From Acidobacteriaceae bacterium (GTDB lineage Bacteria; Acidobacteriota; Terriglobia; Terriglobales; Acidobacteriaceae), in NCBI GenBank assembly GCA_003139095.1, contig PLHW01000051.1:1-57018 (forward strand): DNA of 57,018 bases, in the 5' to 3' direction. A program made the translations under genes and the position numbers. This document shows, one piece after another, positions 19,797-28,170 of the stretch; positions within the stretch are counted from its first letter, which is position 1, and every line of letters starts with the position of its first letter. A model generated the notes under the pieces. The model saw nothing but the letters and a program-made list of their open reading frames with translations, searched no databases and was not told where the DNA came from.

Positions 19797-20279
19797 ATGG
19801 TCGAGGAAAAATATCGCCACCACTTCGAGGACTACACGCGCAAGGCTGAGGTCGGCATCTACGCCGTTCTTGCCGTGCTCCTCACCGTCACCGCCATCGC
19901 CTCTCTCGCCGACGGCGCGGTCATGCTGTGGAGTGGCATTCGCTCCTGGAGCATCTCCACCCAGACCTTGCAGGTTCTCGATCACCTGCTCGTCGTCCTC
20001 ATGCTCGTCGAGATTCTGCACACCGTGAGCATTTCCATCCGCTCTCACATCCTGGTCACCGAGCCTTTCCTCGTCGTCGGCCTGATCGCTTCCATCCGCC
20101 GCATCCTCGTCATCACCCTCGAGGCTTCCACGCTCACCAAAGGCGGCGCTTGGGCGGGAGAATCGGAGAGCATCTTCCACGCTTCCATGGTTGAACTGGG
20201 CCTGCTCGGCCTGCTGATCCTTATCCTTGTTTTTTCCATCACCCTGCTGCGCCGCTCCGCCCCCGCAAAAGAAGCATAA
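19797..20279 (+). CDS. PsiE-like (phosphate-starvation-inducible) membrane protein
   Basis: A 160-residue membrane protein with four predicted hydrophobic segments (about residues 20-45, 55-80, 85-110 and 130-150). The HTVSISIRSHILVTEPFLVVGLIASIRRIL region is typical of the PsiE family. PsiE is named for induction under phosphate starvation in E. coli; its biochemical role is unknown. It lies 114 nt after the ABC permease and 153 nt before the OlsF-like gene, all on the plus strand, which supports a phosphate-related reading of the locus. ATG 19797 is the first start of the open frame. Confidence 0.82.
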   Translation: MVEEKYRHHFEDYTRKAEVGIYAVLAVLLTVTAIASLADGAVMLWSGIRSWSISTQTLQVLDHLLVVLMLVEILHTVSISIRSHILVTEPFLVVGLIASIRRILVITLEASTLTKGGAWAGESESIFHASMVELGLLGLLILILVFSITLLRRSAPAKEA

Positions 20280-20432
20280 CTCGGCTCTGCTACTTCGTTT
20301 TGATTTTGACTATCCGTCACGCATCTCGAGGTCAACTACCCTGTTCCCTCCGTAACTACTTACGCAATACTCATTCACGAATTCTTAACCTCTTCTTCAT
20401 AATGTTGAAAAACAGAATTGCAACAATCGGTC

Positions 20433-22232
20433 ATGCATAAATTTCCACTTGCGGCAGACGACGACGCAAGTGTACTCACCTCCGCTCCGCTTCTCCCCGG
20501 GCTTCCGCAGTTCGCCGGAAAATTTATTCCCCTGCAGCAGGCCCGCGATCTCTATCGCCGCGTCAACTCCGCCCCACGGGGCTTCCGCCTCGAAGGTCTG
20601 CTCTCGGAGATGAAGATCGATCTCGACGTTCTGACGTCGGACTTCGACCGCATTCCCACTAAAGGTGCGCTCATCGCCGTCGCGAACCATCCCTTCGGCG
20701 TCCTGGATGGCGTCGTGCTCTCCGTGCTTCTCTCTCGCGTGCGCCCCGACGTCAAAGTCCTCGCAAACTCGCTCCTCGCCGGCATCCCCGGTCTTGAGCC
20801 GCACTGCTTCTTCGTCGATCCTTTTAACGCTCCGAACTCGGCCGACAAGAATTTAAAGTCCCTCAAGCTCGCGATCGAATGGCTCCGCCAGGGCGGCGCA
20901 CTTGCCGTATTCCCCGCCGGCGAAGTTTCGCAAATCGATGTCCGCCAGGCCCAGATCACCGATCCCGAGTGGAGCACCATCCCCGCCCGCCTCATCCGCA
21001 AAACCGGAGCCAGCGCGCTCCCCGTCTACTTCCACGGCCACAACAGCATGACCTTCCAGCTTCTCGGCCTCATTCATCCGCGACTGCGCACGCTCTTTCT
21101 TTTGCAGGAGTTTTTGCAGCAGCGCGCGAAACAGGTGCAGGTCCGCATCGGCAAGCCCATTCCCTCGGATCTCATCGTCAGCCTCGACAGCGACGAAGAA
21201 GCCACCGAGTATCTCCGCCTGCGCACTTACCTTCTTTCCCATCGCGGCCGTAAAGCCACCTCTATCCCCGCCCAATTTCGTTCCAAGCTTCCGCGCAAAC
21301 CGCAGGAGCCCATTGCCGACGCCGTTCCCCATCGCTTCGTCGTCGCCGACATCGCCGCCCTGCCCGCCGATCGCCTCCTCACCGAGAACGCCGAATTCGC
21401 CGTCTACGCCGCCCGCGGCTCCGAGCTTCCGCACGTCCTGGAAGAACTCGGCCGCCTGCGCGAGATCACCTTCCGCGCCTCCGGCGAAGGCACAGGCCGC
21501 AGCATCGACGTCGATGACTTCGATGCCTATTACTGGCACTTACTTTTGTGGAATAAGGATAAGCAGGAGTTAGCCGGCGCCTACCGCGCGGGCAATACAG
21601 ACGAGATCATCCGCGCGCACGGCTTCAAGGGCCTCTACACGCATACGCTCTTCCGCTACGACGAGCAGCTTTTTTTGAAGATCGGCTCCGCCCTCGAACT
21701 CGGGCGGTCGTTCATCCGCAGCGAGTACCAGCGCGCCTACGCTCCGCTACTTTTGTTGTGGAAGGGAATTGCCCGCTTCGTCGCCGCTCACCCGGAAACG
21801 CCCGTGCTCTTCGGCGCCGTCAGCATCAGCAACGACTACAGCAGCCTCTCGCGCGAAATGATCGTCCGCTACTTCGAGCAGCGCGAAGACGGCCGCGAGT
21901 TCACCGGCCTGATTCAGCCGCGCACACCCTTCCGCGCCCCCAAATTGCGCCGCTGGGATTGCGCCGCTCTCTGTGGTGCTCTCCGCGATCTCGACGAATT
22001 AGGCGAGCCCATCTCCGATCTCGAAGAGGACGGCAAAGGCATCCCCATCCTGATCCGACAGTACGCCAAAGTCGGAGGTAAGCTGATCGCCTTCAATCTT
22101 GATCGCAAATTTTCCGACGTCGTCGACGGCCTCGTCGTCGTCGATCTCCGCCAGACCGACTCCGCCGTCCTCGAGCGCTACATGGGCAAAGGCGGCTCTG
22201 CCGCCTTCCGCCGCTTCCACAAACTGGATTGA
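20433..22232 (+). CDS. OlsF-like bifunctional acyltransferase (PlsC-like + OlsB-like)
   Basis: A ~599-residue fusion. The N-terminal half is PlsC-like: acyltransferase motif NHPFGVLDG (His about residue 86; the spacing is H-x5-D instead of the usual H-x4-D) and a FPAGEVS motif. The C-terminal half (about residues 310-599) is an OlsB-type GNAT N-acyltransferase (LGRSFIRSEYQRAYAPLLLLW, FGAVSISNDYSS). This order is that of OlsF, which makes ornithine lipids by N-acylating and then O-acylating the amino acid. Such phosphorus-free lipids often replace phospholipids under phosphate limitation, consistent with psiE next door. ATG 20433 is preferred over TTG 20418; neither has a clear Shine-Dalgarno sequence. 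The head-group amino acid is not predictable. Confidence 0.85.
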   Translation: MHKFPLAADDDASVLTSAPLLPGLPQFAGKFIPLQQARDLYRRVNSAPRGFRLEGLLSEMKIDLDVLTSDFDRIPTKGALIAVANHPFGVLDGVVLSVLLSRVRPDVKVLANSLLAGIPGLEPHCFFVDPFNAPNSADKNLKSLKLAIEWLRQGGALAVFPAGEVSQIDVRQAQITDPEWSTIPARLIRKTGASALPVYFHGHNSMTFQLLGLIHPRLRTLFLLQEFLQQRAKQVQVRIGKPIPSDLIVSLDSDEEATEYLRLRTYLLSHRGRKATSIPAQFRSKLPRKPQEPIADAVPHRFVVADIAALPADRLLTENAEFAVYAARGSELPHVLEELGRLREITFRASGEGTGRSIDVDDFDAYYWHLLLWNKDKQELAGAYRAGNTDEIIRAHGFKGLYTHTLFRYDEQLFLKIGSALELGRSFIRSEYQRAYAPLLLLWKGIARFVAAHPETPVLFGAVSISNDYSSLSREMIVRYFEQREDGREFTGLIQPRTPFRAPKLRRWDCAALCGALRDLDELGEPISDLEEDGKGIPILIRQYAKVGGKLIAFNLDRKFSDVVDGLVVVDLRQTDSAVLERYMGKGGSAAFRRFHKLD

Positions 22233-22378
22233 CCGGAAGGCCGACTTGCCGCAAAAACCGGCTTGCCCCGAACTAGCTTCAACTCAGGCGCAAACCGCGC
22301 GTTACTCCGACCACACGAGGACCGAAAAGAACCGCATCGCGGTCCGTCCCGACCCCCGTTTGTTAGACGCTCAACTCC

Positions 22379-23014
22379 CTACGCCTTCGGCAGCACCCGG
22401 CGAAACATTGCCGCCATCGCCAGCAGTCCGCCCCCCAGCAGTCCGAGCGTGTTCGGCTCCGGAGTGTTCAGGTGGATCTGGCCAAGATGTACGCTGCCCT
22501 TGTTGTCGATCCGCTCCTGGTTCCAGTAGGTGTAGATCGTCTGCGTGGTATTTCCCGTGACCACTCGGCCCGTCCAGAGCGTTCCCTGAATGTCGCCGAT
22601 CAGCTGGTACTCGTGGAATTGCTTGTTGGAATTGACCAGGTTCCACTGAATCGTTCCGACAAACTCGCCGGTGAACAGTGGAACTTTGCCTTTCTCTCCC
22701 GACAATCCCGTTAGGGTTTTCATCCAATCGCCCTGGCCCACTACGTCAAAGATTGAGCCGGTGGACGAGAACGTTCCCCCGTTCCAGACGTCTCCGGTCA
22801 GAAGAGCGCCGGTCGCATAGCTCACCGTCCCCAAAGCGTGCCCCTTCGGCGCTACCACGCCGTTGAAGCTTCTCAACTGCGAGCCGTACGATGAAATCCC
22901 GGATGCCAGAATCGTGACCGTTCCGGCCTGGTTCGTGAGGTTAATCCCGTCTGCCCGCGCAGCAATTGGTAGTACGATCGCCAATAGCGCTAGGCCGAGC
23001 ATTACTCGTTTCAT
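22379..23014 (-). CDS. PEP-CTERM sorting-domain protein
   Basis: A 211-residue exported protein: signal peptide (MKRVMLGLALLAIVLPIAARA), a beta-rich body and a C-terminal sorting tag of TPEPNTLGLL, a hydrophobic helix and basic FRRVLPKA. The tag is recognised by exosortase/EpsH-type enzymes, which cut it and move the protein to the surface. The start is firm: GGAGGG lies 5 nt before ATG 23014, although the frame is open further upstream. No exosortase gene is in the window. Its function is unknown; such proteins are often linked to exopolysaccharide or biofilm. Confidence 0.88.
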   Translation of the reverse strand: MKRVMLGLALLAIVLPIAARADGINLTNQAGTVTILASGISSYGSQLRSFNGVVAPKGHALGTVSYATGALLTGDVWNGGTFSSTGSIFDVVGQGDWMKTLTGLSGEKGKVPLFTGEFVGTIQWNLVNSNKQFHEYQLIGDIQGTLWTGRVVTGNTTQTIYTYWNQERIDNKGSVHLGQIHLNTPEPNTLGLLGGGLLAMAAMFRRVLPKA

Positions 23015-23453
23015 TGTTCCCTCCACAGATTTAAAGTGATCCGTAACGCGCCGTTCGGGGGGACGGAATAAGCGGACCACAAAGGTTGAATCGTTAGAGT
23101 GCGATCCCTTTGCAACTAGCTTGCCTGGGTTTTTATGAACAACAGTCCGGGGGAGATGGACTTCGAGCGCTAGTCTGGCACTCACCACGTCAAATTGAAG
23201 TGACGCAAATCACGGTTCTGCGTGATAAGCCGGGTATAAAATGCATAAACCACATCAAGTAAGTAGAGATTGCCGAGTCGCCTGCGGCCTGCTCGCTAGC
23301 ATCCCGTGTCCGCCGGGTTTGAGGGCTTCAGCTTCCGCGGATATACTCGTTTTTTCAAAATCTCTACAATATTTCCCGCGCTCGCTCGTCTACCTATATC
23401 GGAGGGAAGCTGCCGAGAGAGTTCAACTGAGCCGCTGAGATGGGGAGAAACGT
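23015..23453. other. Divergent intergenic region, no gene seen
   Basis: A 439-bp gap between divergent genes that must hold promoters for both. No convincing gene, RNA or terminator was recognised. Base composition is more AT-rich than the flanking coding DNA around 23190-23400. Confidence 0.5.
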
Positions 23454-24188
23454 ATGACTAGCGACACAACGATGGAACGGGTTGCCGAAGCGTGGCCGAG
23501 TCCTCAGGCGAGGATTACCAGTGTCGTTTATCTCGCTTACTTTCTCACGGTAATGTCCGCCCAGTTCCTCATGAAAGGGCTTATTGTATCGACCGATGCC
23601 GCGGCTACAGCGAACAACATCCTGGCGCACGAATCGTTATTTCGGATGGGGTTCGCCATCAATCTCATCGCGACCGCACTCTATATCGCTCTAACGGCGC
23701 TCTTCTATAACTTGTTCAAGCCCGTCAACCGGCTCCTCGCTTTGCTCGCGGCCTTTTTCTCTCTCGTGGGATGCGCAGTTCAGGCGCTGAGCTACGTCGT
23801 CTATCTCGCCCCATTCATCCTCATGGGAGGCGCGCCGTACCTGAGCGCATTTAACTTGGGTCAGTCGCAGGCACTGGTGCTCATGCTTCTCAAATTGCGT
23901 TCTCAGGCTGAGCAGATTGACCTGGTATTTTTCGGATTCTTTGACCTCCTGATTGGCTGCCTCATTTTGAAGTCCACCTTCCTGCCTCGAATTCTGGGTG
24001 TGCTGATGGCGCTTGCCGGTTTGGGCTGGCTGATCTTTCTGTTCCCGCCGCTGGCCAACAATCTGTCTCGCTACATTCTGCCCCTCGGCTTCCTCGCGGA
24101 GCTCTTCCTGATGCTTTGGCTGCTGGTGAAGGGTGTGAATGTTCGACGATGGCAGGAGCAAGCCGGTGCCTCCGGCGCGCGTCAATGA
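23454..24188 (+). CDS. DUF4386 family membrane protein
   Basis: A 244-residue integral membrane protein with six hydrophobic segments and the DUF4386 pattern (an early LAYFLTVMSAQFL helix, a YNLFKPVN loop, and FFDLLIGCLILKSTFLPRILG near the end). The family is of unknown function. GGGGAG lies about 8 nt before ATG 23454. Its stop overlaps the start of the MDR oxidoreductase gene (ATGA at 24185-24188), so the two are translationally coupled. Confidence 0.85.
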   Translation: MTSDTTMERVAEAWPSPQARITSVVYLAYFLTVMSAQFLMKGLIVSTDAAATANNILAHESLFRMGFAINLIATALYIALTALFYNLFKPVNRLLALLAAFFSLVGCAVQALSYVVYLAPFILMGGAPYLSAFNLGQSQALVLMLLKLRSQAEQIDLVFFGFFDLLIGCLILKSTFLPRILGVLMALAGLGWLIFLFPPLANNLSRYILPLGFLAELFLMLWLLVKGVNVRRWQEQAGASGARQ

Positions 24189-25174
24189 AAGCGGCTATCC
24201 AGACCCGATACGGGCCTCCCGATGTTGTCCAACTCGCCGACGTGGCAGTGCCCGTCCCCGCGGACGGTGAAGTTCTGATCAGAGTTCGCGCCGTGTCGCT
24301 GAATCCAATCGACTGGCACTTCCTTCGCGGCGAGCCCTGGATGCTTCGCCTCATGGCCGGCCTGTTCAAACCGAAGCTCCCACAACTCGGCATCGACGTG
24401 GCCGGCCGGGTTCAGTCAGTCGGCCCAAATGTAAACCAGCTCAAGCCGGGCGACGAAGTCTTCGGCACTTGCCGCGGAGCCTGCGCCGAGTTCGCGTGCA
24501 CCACACAATCAAAGTTGACCCTCAAGCCAAACAACATCTCGTTTGAGCAGGCGGCCGCCGTTCCCATCGCCGCATACACGGCGTTGCAGGGCCTTCGTCT
24601 CGGCGGTCTGGGCGGCAAGTCCCGCGCTCAGTCCCCTCAAAAGGTTTTAATCAACGGCGCCGCAGGGGGCGTCGGTACGTTCGCCGTCCAGATCGCCAAG
24701 TCATTCGGCGCAGAGGTGACCGGCGTTTGCAGCGCGCACAACATGGAGATGGTTCGCTCGCTCGGCGCAGCTCGTGTCATCGATTACACCCGCGAAGATT
24801 TCACGCGGGGCAGTCAACATTACGACCTCGTCTTCGATTGCGTCGGCAACCACGCACTGTCCGCATACAGGTGCGTCCTGAATCCGCAGGGCACGTACAT
24901 TCCCATCGCAGGAGCGGCCGGCTGGTCGATGATCGGGCCTCTGGTTCTCGCCATCACCGCACTGGTATCTTCGTTGTTCGTCAGCCAGAAATTGGTCCCG
25001 TTCTTTTTGGCCAAAGTAAACCAGGACGACTTGCGCCTCATCTGCGAGCTCATCGAGACGGGAAAGGTCATGCCCGTCATCGACCGCCGCTACAAACTGA
25101 CCGAGGTTCCGGACGCCATCCGCTACCTCGAAGAAGGCCACGCGCGGGGCAAAGTCGTGATCGTCGTAGACTGA
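24185..25174 (+). CDS. MDR-superfamily NAD(P)-dependent oxidoreductase (quinone-reductase-like)
   Basis: A 329-residue cytoplasmic medium-chain dehydrogenase/reductase. The N-terminal GroES-like domain (VSLNPIDWHFLRG, GIDVAGRVQSVGPNVNQLKPG) is followed by a Rossmann domain with NGAAGGVGTFAVQIAK. It lacks the cysteine/histidine zinc sites of alcohol dehydrogenases, placing it with zeta-crystallin/quinone-oxidoreductase-like enzymes that reduce enones or quinones with NADPH. An unusual hydrophobic stretch (about residues 245-275) interrupts the Rossmann region. ATG 24185 overlaps the DUF4386 stop by four bases. Confidence 0.88.
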   Translation: MKAAIQTRYGPPDVVQLADVAVPVPADGEVLIRVRAVSLNPIDWHFLRGEPWMLRLMAGLFKPKLPQLGIDVAGRVQSVGPNVNQLKPGDEVFGTCRGACAEFACTTQSKLTLKPNNISFEQAAAVPIAAYTALQGLRLGGLGGKSRAQSPQKVLINGAAGGVGTFAVQIAKSFGAEVTGVCSAHNMEMVRSLGAARVIDYTREDFTRGSQHYDLVFDCVGNHALSAYRCVLNPQGTYIPIAGAAGWSMIGPLVLAITALVSSLFVSQKLVPFFLAKVNQDDLRLICELIETGKVMPVIDRRYKLTEVPDAIRYLEEGHARGKVVIVVD

Positions 25175-25318
25175 AATCCTCAGTTCCTCGCGGGGTTCAT
25201 TCGCGCTTATGACCAACGCGCGCAATTCGGGCCCGTGGCACTTTACTAAAGGGCGCCCGACCATTGACAATGATGTGTCAAGTCCTCAAACGAGGATGTG
25301 TTGAAGCAAGGAGCAATC

Positions 25319-25519
25319 ATGCCCGCTACTGGAGAACTCATCCGCATGATGAATTATGTGGATGACATTGCTGCGATTTTACGACGTGTCAATACCTCGC
25401 TGCCTTCCATGAGTGAAGAAGAGAGGGTGCGGCTGGCGGAATATATACGGAAATCCGACCCCAGTTTGGAGAGCGTTTTGAAGCAGCTCGACAAGCAGCT
25501 GGACAAGGTGACGAAGTAG
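25319..25519 (+). CDS. Small helical protein of unknown function
   Basis: A 66-residue soluble protein, mostly charged helices (SEEERVRLAEYIRKSDPSLE, then a heptad-like QLDKQLDK repeat). ATG 25319 is chosen because AAGGAG lies 6 nt upstream; an in-frame GTG at 25298 is an alternative. The stop codon overlaps the GTG of the dehydrogenase gene by one base, so it is translationally coupled to it. It resembles no family I can name. Confidence 0.65.
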   Translation: MPATGELIRMMNYVDDIAAILRRVNTSLPSMSEEERVRLAEYIRKSDPSLESVLKQLDKQLDKVTK

Positions 25520-26394
25520 TGGCCGAAGTTAAAACGGTGGCCGTGATCGGGGCGGGTATTATGGGACGAGGGATCGCCCACGCCGCCGCGCTCGCCGGTT
25601 GCCGAACCATTCTCGAAGATCTTCTTCCGAACGCGCTGAGGAAAGCCGAGACGGAAATTCGGGCGAACCTGGACAAGGCGGTCGAACTTGGAAAGGTGAG
25701 CGCGGGTGATGCGGAGGCGGCGTTCTCGCGAATCGAATTTGCGGGGTCGATCGACGAAGCGGCGCGGCAAGCGGATCTCGTCATCGAAGCGGTTCCGGAA
25801 GAAATGGAATCGAAGATCGAGATCTTCACGCTGCTCGACAAGATCTGCAAGCCGACAACGATTCTCGCATCGAACACTTCTTCACTCAGCGTGACGGAGA
25901 TTGCGAGCGTGACGTATCGCGCGAAAAGGTGCGTGGGCATGCACTTTTTCAACCCTGTACACAAAATGAAACTGCTGGAAGTGGTGCGGGCGCTGGAGAC
26001 GGATGACGAAACTTTGGCGGCCGCGGTCGACCTCGGGAAGCGCATGGGGAAAGAAGTGGTGGTGGTGAGAGAGGCACCGGGATTCATCACGAGCCGCATG
26101 AACGCGATGATCGGCAACGAAGCGTTCTACATGCTGCAAGAGGGAATTGCGACGGCGGAAGATATCGACAAGGCGATGAAGCTTGGGTTGAATCATCCGA
26201 TGGGTCCATTTGAACTGGTGGACCTGGTGGGACTGGACACGCGTTTGCATATTCTTGAATACCTGCACAAAACTCTGGGAGAAAAATTTCGACCGTGCCC
26301 GCTGCTGGCGCAATATGTGAAGGCGGGACGGCTGGGAAGAAAATCGGGGCGGGGCGTTTTCGAGTATCCGGACGCGGCGAAAACAGCTAACTGA
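25519..26394 (+). CDS. 3-hydroxyacyl-CoA (3-hydroxybutyryl-CoA) dehydrogenase
   Basis: A 291-residue NAD(P)-dependent enzyme that oxidises or reduces the 3-hydroxy/3-oxo group of short acyl-CoAs (Hbd/PaaH family). The dinucleotide fold is VAVIGAGIMGRGIAHAAALAG. The catalytic region reads SNTSSLSVTEIA, then GMHFFNPVHKMKLLEVV (catalytic histidine). The C-terminal dimerisation domain includes GFITSRMNAMIGNEAF and NHPMGPFELVDLVGLD. Length and motifs are complete. GTG 25519 overlaps the preceding stop. No other beta-oxidation gene is adjacent, so its pathway cannot be fixed from context. Confidence 0.94.
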   Translation: MAEVKTVAVIGAGIMGRGIAHAAALAGCRTILEDLLPNALRKAETEIRANLDKAVELGKVSAGDAEAAFSRIEFAGSIDEAARQADLVIEAVPEEMESKIEIFTLLDKICKPTTILASNTSSLSVTEIASVTYRAKRCVGMHFFNPVHKMKLLEVVRALETDDETLAAAVDLGKRMGKEVVVVREAPGFITSRMNAMIGNEAFYMLQEGIATAEDIDKAMKLGLNHPMGPFELVDLVGLDTRLHILEYLHKTLGEKFRPCPLLAQYVKAGRLGRKSGRGVFEYPDAAKTAN

Positions 26395-26519
26395 TAAGGC
26401 ATCTTTTTTTGGACGAGTTTTTATTTTTCTAGTTATTGAACATCTAATTACTTCCATCCTCGTACGATTTAACCACTTAAATAACACCTGGACCCTGCGA
26501 AATGTGATATAGGCGGAAA

Positions 26520-26575
26520 AGTTGCCAGTTGCCGGCTGTCAGTAGCCAGTTTTCAGTTTTCAGCTGTCGGTTTGG
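26520..26575. repeat. Heptameric repeat tract
   Basis: Seven clear units and one weak one in phase: AGTTGCC, AGTTGCC, GGCTGTC, AGTAGCC, AGTTTTC, AGTTTTC, AGCTGTC, GGTTTGG. It starts about 125 nt past the dehydrogenase stop. It shows several unit types drifting within one tract. Confidence 0.75.
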
Positions 26576-27077
26576 CGAATGAAAGGTGAAGAAAGCCGTG
26601 TTTTTGGGGTCACCGGGCTCCGGTTTTGACGAACAAAAGGCGATAGTAAGGACGAGGAGCACGGGTGGGCCGATCATGGGTGGTGACCCGTCTGTATCGA
26701 GGCCGGACGGCAAACCCTAACTCATGCTGCGTGGACCGGAGGCAGCGCCGGTTCCCGCAAATGGATGTCTGGCCAGGCTGCGGCCTTGGCCGCGCGCAAC
26801 GATCGCAGGTTGTTGTCTAACTTAGCCGCTGTGTCCACGCTTCGAGAGTTGTCTCTTCCAAGTGAAAGGAGACCTCCGTCTCCCCTTGACTTTTGCTTAT
26901 CATGGATGTCCCCGGGTTCCGCGACTTCGGGTTGACCGAGTGCAAGTCCTACGCGGATGGATCGGTCGGGCTACGCTGCGAGCGGATGCGGGGGAAGACG
27001 GGGCGATAATCCGGGGCGGGTACCCTCGGTGGGCACCTCAAAACCGCGGGAAGCGTGGGGACAGAGGCGCTCCGACT
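26576..27077. other. Unexplained GC-rich intergenic DNA
   Basis: About 500 bp without a gene I can support, at the edge of the AT-richer island. A 36-codon open stretch from ATG 26902 and a 99-codon frame at 26862 show no recognisable family. The 26700-27080 part is strikingly GC-rich compared with the next gene. It could be a decayed mobile element or a structured RNA, but I see no diagnostic motif. Confidence 0.35.
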
Positions 27078-27992
27078 CTAGACTCCAGCCAGCAAATTCT
27101 CGTACCTGTACTGAATCATTTCCTTCGCCTCTGCCGAGTAATCGGAAAAGACATTCCATAAGTACGCGGCAGCGGCAGCATTGCCAAGTTTGAAGTGGTT
27201 ATCAATCTCCGTCGCAATGGCGAGGGTGACAATTGCGGTTCGTGAGAAATGCTTGTAGTGATACTGGAGGATAATTCTGTTCTTGACCCACTCTTCATCT
27301 TGTCCGCCGACGATGTCTGCGACTAAGAAGGGTCCGACCATCGCAAGTCCACCGAAACTCAGATGTGCTTGGGCAGATGTATCGCCATAAAGCCACTTTT
27401 CGAGGTACCGAAGATATTCCCGGCTCTTCGTCTTTTCGTCCTTCAACTCGAACGGATGTTTCCAAAATGGAATGAGTCTTGGGTCTTTCTGCTCATCCTC
27501 CGTGACGCCGTAGAGGCGAATCATGTTGTCCAGGACGCCTTTGACGTTCTTGAAGTGCTGTCTCCACTCGGCGTCCTTGGAGAACTGCGTTTTGAACATC
27601 CGGTACTCTTGGTCAAGTTCCCGCCAGCCTGCACGCTGGTACTGAAGTGACCGTGGACTGAGGTCGTCGAGCATGTAAACGAGACTAAATAGCAAATCTA
27701 GCAACTGGCGGTTGATCGCCGGGACAACCATGACGTAGTTCGGCCGTCGCCTGTCATCTTCGGGTATATTCCCTGCAACGTATCGGACGGCATCATAAGA
27801 GTTGCGTGCGAAACGAATGAAGACATTGAGCAGGAGGATGCATCGCTCGAAGTCGGCCTGTTGTCGTTGAAGCGCCCGATTTCCCAGTCGTTGCAAGTCA
27901 CGGTCGATGTTGATGAGCAATCCATCCATCTTTTCCGCAACAAGTTGGTAGTTGAACTCTCTGAGCGGTTTGGGAATGTGCCTCTTCGTCAT
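27078..27992 (-). CDS. Uncharacterised helical protein in AT-richer island
   Basis: A 304-residue protein, rich in charged and aromatic residues and predicted mostly alpha-helical, with no signal peptide. A hydrophobic patch (QLLDLLFSLVYMLDDL) and LSFGGLAMVGPFLVADIVGG suggest a buried core or membrane association. It loosely recalls DUF5677-like helical proteins, but I cannot assign it firmly. Codons use more A and T than the neighbours. It lies 178 nt downstream of the deoxyribosyltransferase-like gene on the same strand, with a strong hairpin between them. Role unknown; possible partner in a two-gene system. Confidence 0.7.
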   Translation of the reverse strand: MTKRHIPKPLREFNYQLVAEKMDGLLINIDRDLQRLGNRALQRQQADFERCILLLNVFIRFARNSYDAVRYVAGNIPEDDRRRPNYVMVVPAINRQLLDLLFSLVYMLDDLSPRSLQYQRAGWRELDQEYRMFKTQFSKDAEWRQHFKNVKGVLDNMIRLYGVTEDEQKDPRLIPFWKHPFELKDEKTKSREYLRYLEKWLYGDTSAQAHLSFGGLAMVGPFLVADIVGGQDEEWVKNRIILQYHYKHFSRTAIVTLAIATEIDNHFKLGNAAAAAYLWNVFSDYSAEAKEMIQYRYENLLAGV

Positions 27993-28074
27993 CGATTCAC
28001 TCTCGCGAACACAGCAACTTTCGAGTGCGTTGAAGTATACAGACAGGACATTCGCTAGTTTGTGATTGATTGAC

Positions 28075-28124
28075 CGCGCAGAAAGAACGGGGAACGTCCC
28101 GTCCCCGGTTTTCCTGTCTGCGCG
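28075..28124. repeat. Long imperfect palindrome between the two island genes
   Basis: CGCGCAGA (28075-28082) pairs with TCTGCGCG (28117-28124); inside, ACGGGG pairs with CCCC plus flanking T-rich sequence. It is followed by ATTTTAGG on the plus strand and by no T-run on the minus strand, so it is a weak terminator at best. It may be a processing site or repeat element. Confidence 0.55.
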
Positions 28125-28170
28125 ATTTTAGGCTGGCCCATCCGTCCGTTCGTACGAGCTACGAAAACCG

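Noticed and set aside
26862-27161. 99-codon plus-strand frame upstream of the island
   Set aside because: It overlaps the end of the 27078-27992 gene, has a low-complexity translation and no recognisable family.
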